From Stappia indica (GTDB lineage: Bacteria; Pseudomonadota; Alphaproteobacteria; Rhizobiales; Stappiaceae): 64,000 nucleotides of DNA. Below the pieces are notes generated by a model. That model was given only the letters and a program-made list of their open reading frames with translations. It was not told the origin of the DNA and made no database searches. The translations under genes were made by a program, and so were the position numbers. Shown one piece after another: positions 59,305 through 64,000 of the stretch (positions within the stretch are counted from its first letter, which is position 1; every line of letters begins with the position of its first letter). The stretch covers positions 1,426,001-1,490,000 of the forward strand of contig NZ_MBQE01000001.1 in the NCBI RefSeq assembly GCF_001696535.1, in the 5' to 3' direction.

Positions 59305-59481
59305 TCAGCGACAGGCCTTCGCGTATCTGCCGAGCACGGCGGCAATTTCCTGCTCGGTGACGAAGCGGCCCTTGTCGGCATCCTCGATCCCCTCGCGAAC
59401 CCCGGCTCTCCATGCCGCGCGCCAGGCGTCGGCATCAAGGGGGCGATCAGGCGTGTCGGGATGTTGAGATCGATCCGTCAT
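59305..59481 (-). CDS. Small hypothetical protein (58 aa)
   Basis: 58 aa from ATG 59481 (MTDRSQHPDTPDRPLDADAW...EGIEDADKGRFVTEQEIAAVLGRYAKACR). The last ~30 residues resemble the C-terminal helix of ParD/RHH antitoxins (GxxDxxxGRxVTxxEI), but no DNA-binding part or adjacent toxin is seen. Spacing and reading frame are consistent with a real gene; the function is unassigned. Confidence 0.45.
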   Translation of the reverse strand: MTDRSQHPDTPDRPLDADAWRAAWRAGVREGIEDADKGRFVTEQEIAAVLGRYAKACR

Positions 59482-59581
59482 GGCTTCAGCCTGCCATAGT
59501 CGGCGGCCCCCGGCCAGACAAAGCGCCAATCCACTCACAGGCAGGCTTCCATGGGAGCCTGCTCGTTGTGCTGCGCCGGGT

Positions 59582-60073
59582 CTACAGGCCGCGCAGGTCC
59601 TTGATCAGGGCAAAGAGATGCAGCGGATCGGTGGGGGACTCGACAAAATCGAAGCGGCGATAGAAGGCACGGGCGGCATCATCCTTGGCATGCACGGCAA
59701 GCGCTCGGATGCCGGCAATGTCGGCAGCCTGCAGGGTGCGCAGGACCGCGTCGCGCAACAGTCCGGCGCCAATGCCCTTCCCCTGCCAGTCGCGCGCAAC
59801 GGCAAGCCGGGCGAGCAGCATGATCGGCACCGGGTGACGGGCCAGTCCCTTGACCAGACGCTCGGGCGCCTCGGCGTGGGCAACCTCGCCGACGACCAGC
59901 GTGTAGAAGCCAATGACGGTGTCATCCGCCAGGCCGACATAGGTCTGCGAGGCATTGGCCTGCTGATTGGGGAAGGCAAAGCGCGCCAGGAAGCGATTGA
60001 GTGCCGGCTCGCCGCAGTCGAACGGGTCGACCGCGTGGCGTCGTGTCAGCTTCTCGACGCGGAAGACCGTCAC
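59582..60073 (-). CDS. GNAT-family toxin (TacT-like acetyltransferase)
   Basis: 163 aa with acetyl-CoA motif RLAVARDWQGKGIGAGLLRDAV (~88-109), downstream catalytic Tyr region DAARAFYRRFDF (~136-147). The TacT toxins acetylate charged tRNA and stop translation. Overlaps the antitoxin gene by 4 nt (60070-60073), in the antitoxin-first order typical of TacAT. Hydrophobic C-terminus complete. Confidence 0.87.
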   Translation of the reverse strand: MTVFRVEKLTRRHAVDPFDCGEPALNRFLARFAFPNQQANASQTYVGLADDTVIGFYTLVVGEVAHAEAPERLVKGLARHPVPIMLLARLAVARDWQGKGIGAGLLRDAVLRTLQAADIAGIRALAVHAKDDAARAFYRRFDFVESPTDPLHLFALIKDLRGL

Positions 60074-60360
60074 GCCGGCTCGTTGCCGGAGAAGATGCCG
60101 GGCTCGTTCAGCAGCCTGCGCATGCGCGGCATGTCGCGCACCGGCGCATCGAGCGCGCTCTGGAACGCTTCCCAGCGCGCGCTGTCGAGCCCGAACTGGC
60201 GGCGGTCGGCAAGTGTCTCCTCGGCATGGCCAAGGGCGCTTTGCAGCACATAGTCGCTGACCGTGCGCCGTTCGGCAGCGGCCGCCGCCATCAATATGCG
60301 CTTGGCTTCCGGCGTCAGGCGCAGGTCGAGCTTTTCGGATCGGGTGGTGCGTGTAGTCAT
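60070..60360 (-). CDS. DUF1778 ribbon-helix-helix antitoxin (TacA-like)
   Basis: 96 aa. RHH strand and helices TTRSEKLDLRLTPEAKRILMAAAAAERRTVSDYVLQSALGHAEETL (~5-50), then a C-terminal neutralising tail. It binds the GNAT toxin and represses the operon. A perfect 9-bp inverted repeat lies just upstream. The pair provides post-segregational killing that would stabilise the island. Confidence 0.9.
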   Translation of the reverse strand: MTTRTTRSEKLDLRLTPEAKRILMAAAAAERRTVSDYVLQSALGHAEETLADRRQFGLDSARWEAFQSALDAPVRDMPRMRRLLNEPGIFSGNEPA

Positions 60361-60382
60361 GTCAGCCTCTTACATTCACCTT

Positions 60383-60419
60383 ATCAGAATTTGCCCGACA
60401 ATGTCACGACAATTCTGAT
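60383..60419. promoter_or_regulatory. Operator of the TacAT-like pair
   Basis: ATCAGAATT-N19-AATTCTGAT, a perfect 9-bp inverted repeat 23 bp upstream of the antitoxin start, with an internal TTG..CAA pairing. Placement and symmetry suit binding of the RHH antitoxin. Confidence 0.65.
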
Positions 60420-60466
60420 TCTCTCGGCCGACGTCACGCGCGCCCTCATACAGTCGCAACGCCACC

Positions 60467-60730
60467 CTATCGGGTGAGGCCGGGGACGGATGCGGAGGTA
60501 AAGGAGGACGGGATCATGTCGTCCTCGATGGCAAGTCCAGTGTCGGCGGCGGGACCGAATAAGGACGGCGCGACGAAGTCTGTGTCCATGGTGACCTTGG
60601 AGGCCAGTTCCGGCACCTGCGCGCGCACGGCATCGGGCATGGCGGTCTTCAACTCGTCGCGCATCTCGTCGAACTCCTCGCGCGAGATCTCGCCCGCATC
60701 GATCCGCTCGCGCGCTTCAACAGCAGGCCG
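60467..60730 (-). pseudogene. Displaced C-terminal tail of the ParB-family gene
   Basis: Frame reads EARERIDAGEISREEFDEMR, DELKTAMPDAVRAQVPELASK, then VTMDTDFVAPSLFGPAADTG and so on to the stop. The first 40 residues repeat residues ~310-350 of the 577-aa protein at 61203 almost exactly, and the rest looks like the natural end. A frame break lies just upstream (~60720). This is the old C-terminus left behind when the AT-rich module entered. Confidence 0.75.
60602..60718. repeat. 117-bp direct repeat flanking the AT-rich module (copy A)
   Basis: About 90% identical by eye to 61935-62051 in the same orientation. The two copies bracket 1.2 kb of AT-rich DNA with the ankyrin gene and the new C-terminus. 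Confidence 0.8.
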
Positions 60731-60840
60731 TCAAAACGTTCGCGAACAGCGGCGATCTCGCGCTCGTCCTCCTGAAGCGCGGCCTTTATTGGCTTTAATA
60801 CTCCGACTTCACAAGTGCAGAGCACATCCTCCAAAAATCT

Positions 60841-61206
60841 TCAATTTACATTGAGGCTTAAGGAACTTTTATGCAGACCGAATCTCGGAAGATCATACGA
60901 GTTACTGATAGGGGCTAATATTGAGACGGCTTCAAACATTTGTGAAAGGTCACGTACAACGTTTCTGCTAATCCCTCTTAACGTGAACTCCGCTGCGGTT
61001 TCGCTGCGGCCGTCTTTAAGGGAAGGGTCTGCGCCGTAGTCAAGTAGCAGCCGTAAGATTTCTATATCTCCGTTGAATGCCGCAATGTGCAAGGCAAACG
61101 TCTGAGTGGTAGAGTCAAATAGATTTGGATCCTCTCCATTCCGAAGAGCGGCAAGCACCCCAGAGTAATCTCTACAAAGCACACTCTTAAAAAGATTTTT
61201 TTTCAT
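60841..61206 (-). CDS. Ankyrin-repeat small protein, immunity-like
   Basis: 121 aa, AT-rich (roughly 40% GC by eye against >60% around). Ankyrin units: TQTFALHIAAFNGDIEILRLLLDYGADPSLKDG (~34-66), preceded by a shorter one from ~8. The ATG overlaps the stop of the upstream 577-aa gene by 4 nt, so they are co-translated. Single-domain ankyrin proteins placed directly after a modular protein end are typical immunity partners of polymorphic toxins. Function inferred from layout only. Confidence 0.65.
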   Translation of the reverse strand: MKKNLFKSVLCRDYSGVLAALRNGEDPNLFDSTTQTFALHIAAFNGDIEILRLLLDYGADPSLKDGRSETAAEFTLRGISRNVVRDLSQMFEAVSILAPISNSYDLPRFGLHKSSLSLNVN

Positions 61207-62936
61207 TTAAATACCCAGTTATGTATGTGTCTATATTTAGCGTTGTCTATCCAAGATTCATCAACTATATCAAAAATAGCCTCTTCTTTTCTAGAAATTC
61301 TCCTAGCAAAGAAGTTTGTTTGAAAGTAAATTCCAAATTTACTAGATGGCTTTACAATAAAACCAGTCGCCCAGTCAACCTTATTGTCATATTGGTTTGC
61401 ATGATGATCATCTACAAAACAAAACTTAGGTATATTTTCATATCCATTCTTTCTTAGTAGAAAAATCTCTCTATCGCTTTTTGGTATACAAACACCGGTA
61501 TAAGACTCTTCCATGTTGCCTAAATCATCAGATCGATGTTTTTGGACCTCCGTCATTAAAAGCGCACCGTTCTCTGAACGACGGAAATGCCACAAGCCGA
61601 GGACAACCTTTCGTTCATTATAGAAAATCTCAGATCTAACGAATAACTGATAAAATCCCTCGTATTTTCTCCCAAACGTCTCGATTCTTGGTGGGCGTAT
61701 GCGATAAAAATTCTGAGATGAAACAAAAAACCGATCTTCTATAGGCAAATCATCAGATAAATTACTCGGGGAAATGAGTGCCATTGGATATTTTTTTTGT
61801 ATATAATTCCAAAGGCGCTCCGCCGCCAACTGATTTAACTTCTCCGTTTTTTGATTAATGAAGCGCCCCAGCGTCGAGCGATCCACGCCGGCTTTTGACT
61901 CAGATAAGATCTCTTTCACAGCGATGTGCTTGGCCGCAAGCTCTGGAACCTGCGCACGCACGGCATCGGGCATGACGGTCTTCAACTCGTCGCGCATCTC
62001 GTCGAACTCCTCGCGTGAGATCTCGCCTGCGTCGATCCGCTCGCGCGCTTCGTCCAGCTTCTGCTGGTACTCAAGAAGATCGGAACGCTCCGCCTGAAGC
62101 TCGTGCAGGCGATTGAGTTCCGGTTTGTAGGTCTCCCAACTGGGGCGAGCATCGGAGACCTCTTCAGGTGCCAGGATCGAAGCCTCGACTTCGTGGCCGA
62201 ACTCGTCAAACACCCGCGTACCGTCCTCGGTCTTGAACACGCGGCGGCCGTCTGGGAGCACATCCGCATCGGCTTCCGCGTCCGTATCATCCAGACCCAG
62301 AAGCAGATGGATGCGGCGGCGTTCCTCGGCAAAGCCCTGTTCGGCAAGCGAGGCGGCAAGGCTCTCCTGAATGGTAGGGCTTGCCGCCTTCTGACGGTCG
62401 GCCTCCAGCTTCCACAGGCCGGAGCCTGCGATCATGTGCGCCACCGTCAGCCGCAGGGCAATGCGGGGATGGGCCAGCAGTTCGGTGCGCACCGCCGCAT
62501 GCTTGTGCAAGCCGATATAGTTGTGCATCGGCTTGGTCAGTTCGCCCCGCGCCACGGTGGAGGGAAGTGGTGCGCCATCGGGCTTGCCGCCCTCGGCTTC
62601 CTGCTTCTGCCTGCGCCGCGCCTCGCGCTCGGGCAGGTAGCCTTCAAGGAAGCTCACCTCGCCGTCTGCGGTCATGGAGACATAGACCTTGCCGCCGCGC
62701 GCCTTGGGAACCTTCACATAGTCCCAGCGCGGCACGTGCTGGCCGATGTCGAGCACGACCACCGCCTCCCAGCCCTTGGCGAGATAGGCCTCGCGCCGCG
62801 CGGCAATGGCCGCATGTTGCAGGGACCAGAAGGCCTGCACATCGCCGAAGTAGCGTGCTTCGCTGAACAGGTCGGAGATGATCGGCCCCGTGTACTGCTC
62901 CAGATCGAACAGGGCGCGGTCCAGACGGATGATCAT
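61203..62936 (-). CDS. ParB/Srx-family C-terminal part fused to an AT-rich novel domain
   Basis: 577 aa. Residues 1-350 match the C-terminal half of large plasmid ParB/RepB-type proteins (LFDLEQYTGPIISDLFSEARYFGD, AAIAARREAYLAKGW, GKVYVSMTADGEVSFLEGYLPEREARRRQ). The ParB nuclease/HTH N-terminus is missing. Residues ~352-577 come from AT-rich DNA and are unlike the rest. They open with an HTH-like stretch (SKAGVDRSTLGRFINQKTEKL) and continue as an unrecognised ~200-aa domain, with DDHHANQYDNKVDW and the end WVFK. Start ATG follows a stop codon, so a truncated N-terminus is likely. Confidence 0.6.
   Translation of the reverse strand: MIIRLDRALFDLEQYTGPIISDLFSEARYFGDVQAFWSLQHAAIAARREAYLAKGWEAVVVLDIGQHVPRWDYVKVPKARGGKVYVSMTADGEVSFLEGYLPEREARRRQKQEAEGGKPDGAPLPSTVARGELTKPMHNYIGLHKHAAVRTELLAHPRIALRLTVAHMIAGSGLWKLEADRQKAASPTIQESLAASLAEQGFAEERRRIHLLLGLDDTDAEADADVLPDGRRVFKTEDGTRVFDEFGHEVEASILAPEEVSDARPSWETYKPELNRLHELQAERSDLLEYQQKLDEARERIDAGEISREEFDEMRDELKTVMPDAVRAQVPELAAKHIAVKEILSESKAGVDRSTLGRFINQKTEKLNQLAAERLWNYIQKKYPMALISPSNLSDDLPIEDRFFVSSQNFYRIRPPRIETFGRKYEGFYQLFVRSEIFYNERKVVLGLWHFRRSENGALLMTEVQKHRSDDLGNMEESYTGVCIPKSDREIFLLRKNGYENIPKFCFVDDHHANQYDNKVDWATGFIVKPSSKFGIYFQTNFFARRISRKEEAIFDIVDESWIDNAKYRHIHNWVFK
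61935..62051. repeat. 117-bp direct repeat flanking the AT-rich module (copy B)
   Basis: Partner of 60602-60718. Sits inside the ParB-family gene at the junction of its GC-rich part and its AT-rich C-terminal part. Confidence 0.8.
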
Positions 62937-62939
62937 GGG

Positions 62940-63216
62940 AGCGGTTCAGGTGCCGCTTCGACGGTCTCGACAATGTCAGCCCGTAGTCCAGGCGGTATAC
63001 ATTGGAATAGTATTCCTCGATCTCCGCCTTGGTCGGCATCGGATTGGTGCGCATCAACCCGCATTGTAAACAGGCCACTGTCTGCAGCTTTTTGAAACGA
63101 CGATCGTGCCGACAGATCACTTTATGGTCCGGGCAGCCGCACAGATCGCAGTCAATCGTCTCACCGGTATAAGGGTAGGAAGTGAACGGGATAAAATACT
63201 GCGCAATCAACGCCAT
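62940..63216 (-). pseudogene. N-terminal fragment of a SAM-dependent methyltransferase
   Basis: ATG 63216, reading MALIAQYFIPFTSYPYTGET, then IDCDLCGCPDHKVICRHDRR and QCGLMRTNPMPTKAEIEEYYSNVYRLDYG. The Cys pairs and the C..CGL.R.NP..TxxEI.xxY pattern are those of zinc-finger-bearing class I methyltransferases. After DYG the similarity ends, and the frame runs into the ParB fragment. A deletion or insertion joined the two genes. Confidence 0.7.
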
Positions 63217-63538
63217 TGCTTCCGCTTTCTCCTTCAGGTCCTGACGTGTTTCCTTAATCGCTCAAAGCGGATCAGCAAGAGCATGCGGAACCCACTATCG
63301 TGTCAGCTCGCGCGAAAAAACTGGATGTAGCGCCTCTCTGTGATGATGTAAATAAATTCCTCGTAATGTTCGCCACCTAAATACATCCGACATGATCCGG
63401 CGAACTATGCGGTATAAATTGAAGCGATCACCCCGAGAAGGGGCGAATATTCACAAGGAAATATTACAATCCTCAATTGGTCGCTGAAACTAATCCACAC
63501 GCGCGCGATAGCGGCAAACGAAACACTGAGCAATTTAA

Positions 63539-63555
63539 ATATTGCAATGCAATAT
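63539..63555. promoter_or_regulatory. Palindrome ATATTGCA-A-TGCAATAT
   Basis: Perfect 8-bp inverted repeat with a single central A, 160 bp upstream of the SulP start. It may be an operator for a dimeric regulator, or mark the promoter. Confidence 0.45.
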
Positions 63556-63559
63556 CGAG

Positions 63560-63700
63560 TTGCGGTAAGGGATAATCATTCATACGGACCCGGTGCAAAT
63601 CCGGGTGGCTCTTCCGGCCGCCAATCCGCCGGATAACTAAATCGATACCGACATCGGTGCGCCCCCTTGCTCTATCGGGACGCTGGTTTGGTTATTGACT
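63560..63700 (+). ncRNA. Structured leader, candidate sul1-type cis-regulatory RNA
   Basis: A hairpin ACCCGG-TGCAAAT-CCGGGT at 63588-63606 contains a T-loop-like GGTGCAAATCC. It is followed by a second stem GGCTCTTCC...-CCGCCGG region (to ~63635) and AT spacing to the SulP start. In Alphaproteobacteria the sul1 RNA motif is known upstream of sulfate transporters, matching position and taxon. I cannot reproduce its consensus from memory, so identity is tentative. Confidence 0.4.
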
Positions 63701-63716
63701 ATCCCCCTGGAACTGC

Positions 63717-64000
63717 ATGATCTCTCTGACTGCTTACCGTGCCCAATGGGTCGGCAATATGCGCCGCGACCTGCTCTCCGGACTGGTGGTAGCGCTTGCG
63801 CTCATCCCGGAGGCGATCGCCTTCTCCATCATCGCAGGTGTCGACCCAAAAGTCGGCCTCTACGCATCCTTCTCCATTGCCGTGATTATCGCCTTCGTGG
63901 GCGGGCGCCCCGGCATGATCTCGGCCGCCACCGCCGCCACTGCGGTGCTCATGATCACGCTGGTTCGCGATCACGGCCTCGAATATCTTCTGGCCGCGAC
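63717..64000 (+). CDS. SulP family sulfate permease, N-terminal part
   Basis: ATG 63717 opens a frame running past the window end: [53 protein letters not shown] and on to [33 protein letters not shown]. This is the SulP N-terminus ([17 protein letters not shown], the first transmembrane helices; [11 protein letters not shown]). SulP proteins carry sulfate, bicarbonate or other anions across the inner membrane. The leader RNA candidate precedes it. Confidence 0.92.
   Translation, partial: MISLTAYRAQWVGNMRRDLLSGLVVALALIPEAIAFSIIAGVDPKVGLYASFSIAVIIAFVGGRPGMISAATAATAVLMITLVRDHGLEYLLAA

Larger units (their letters stand above)
63217..63716. other. Non-coding region upstream of the SulP gene
   Basis: 500 bp without a gene. 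AT-richer at 63330-63560. A perfect palindrome ATATTGCA-A-TGCAATAT lies at 63539-63555. From about 63560 the sequence is GC-rich and structured and probably forms the mRNA leader. Confidence 0.5.

Noticed and set aside
63588-63606. tRNA T-arm (GGTGCAAATCC hairpin)
   Set aside because: No matching acceptor, D or anticodon arms upstream, so not a tRNA; treated as leader RNA structure.

Overview
This window is GC-rich DNA from an alphaproteobacterium, most likely a Hyphomicrobiales (rhizobial or Stappia-like) organism. The reasons are dense minus-strand operons with ATGA overlaps, two Liv-type ABC uptake clusters, a TRAP transporter, FadR/VanR-type GntR regulators, and alphaproteobacterial plasmid-style mobilisation and ParB-like genes. 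The genus is inference only.

Region 1 (1-24.2 kb) is a large catabolic locus for an unidentified carboxylate or ketone substrate. It holds a thiolase (cut by the window edge), an SDR, a complete LivFGMHK transporter, an iron-type alcohol dehydrogenase, a cupin dioxygenase-like protein, a split transketolase, a tautomerase, an acyl-CoA synthetase, a quinone oxidoreductase-like protein, a thioesterase, two acyl-CoA dehydrogenases, an enoyl-CoA hydratase, a TRAP transporter, two further SDRs and a NIPSNAP protein. Two GntR regulators lie inside it. One is a 505-aa protein carrying two wHTH-FCD units in tandem. Several promoters of the locus share an unreported-looking 19-bp operator, TGGTC-N9-GACCA. 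Its half-sites equal those of FadR but its spacer is 8 bp longer.

Region 2 (24.4-36.8 kb) looks chromosomal. It has a four-gene membrane operon built around a MotA/ExbB/ZorA-like channel protein and a MotB/ZorB-like OmpA protein, with a vWA-like periplasmic protein and a 4-TM coiled-coil protein. I regard this as the strongest candidate for an undescribed system. Next come a HAF-repeat autotransporter with a (Gly-Gly-Thr)~27 linker, a histidine kinase/LuxR pair, and a cytoplasmic PAS3-MCP-PilZ chemoreceptor.

Region 3 (36.9-63.2 kb) is a mosaic mobilisable island. Two ~257-bp direct repeats (a small gene plus the start of mobC) flank 11.4 kb of cargo. That cargo is a second Liv transporter with acyl-CoA synthetase, acyl-CoA dehydrogenase, alcohol dehydrogenase and a divergent LysR regulator, bounded by IS3 and serine recombinase remnants and an Imm11-like orphan immunity gene. 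After it come MobC and a relaxase, a nickel/cobalt module (RcnR-type repressor, His-rich proteins, HupE/UreJ, MFS and NicO exporters), a chromate module (rhodanese-ChrB-like protein, ChrA), ArdC, and a GNAT/DUF1778 toxin-antitoxin pair. The island ends in a ParB-family tail whose C-terminus has been replaced by an AT-rich module followed by an ankyrin-repeat gene. The displaced original tail remains downstream.

Region 4 (63.2-64.0 kb) is a structured leader and the start of a SulP sulfate-permease gene, cut by the window edge.
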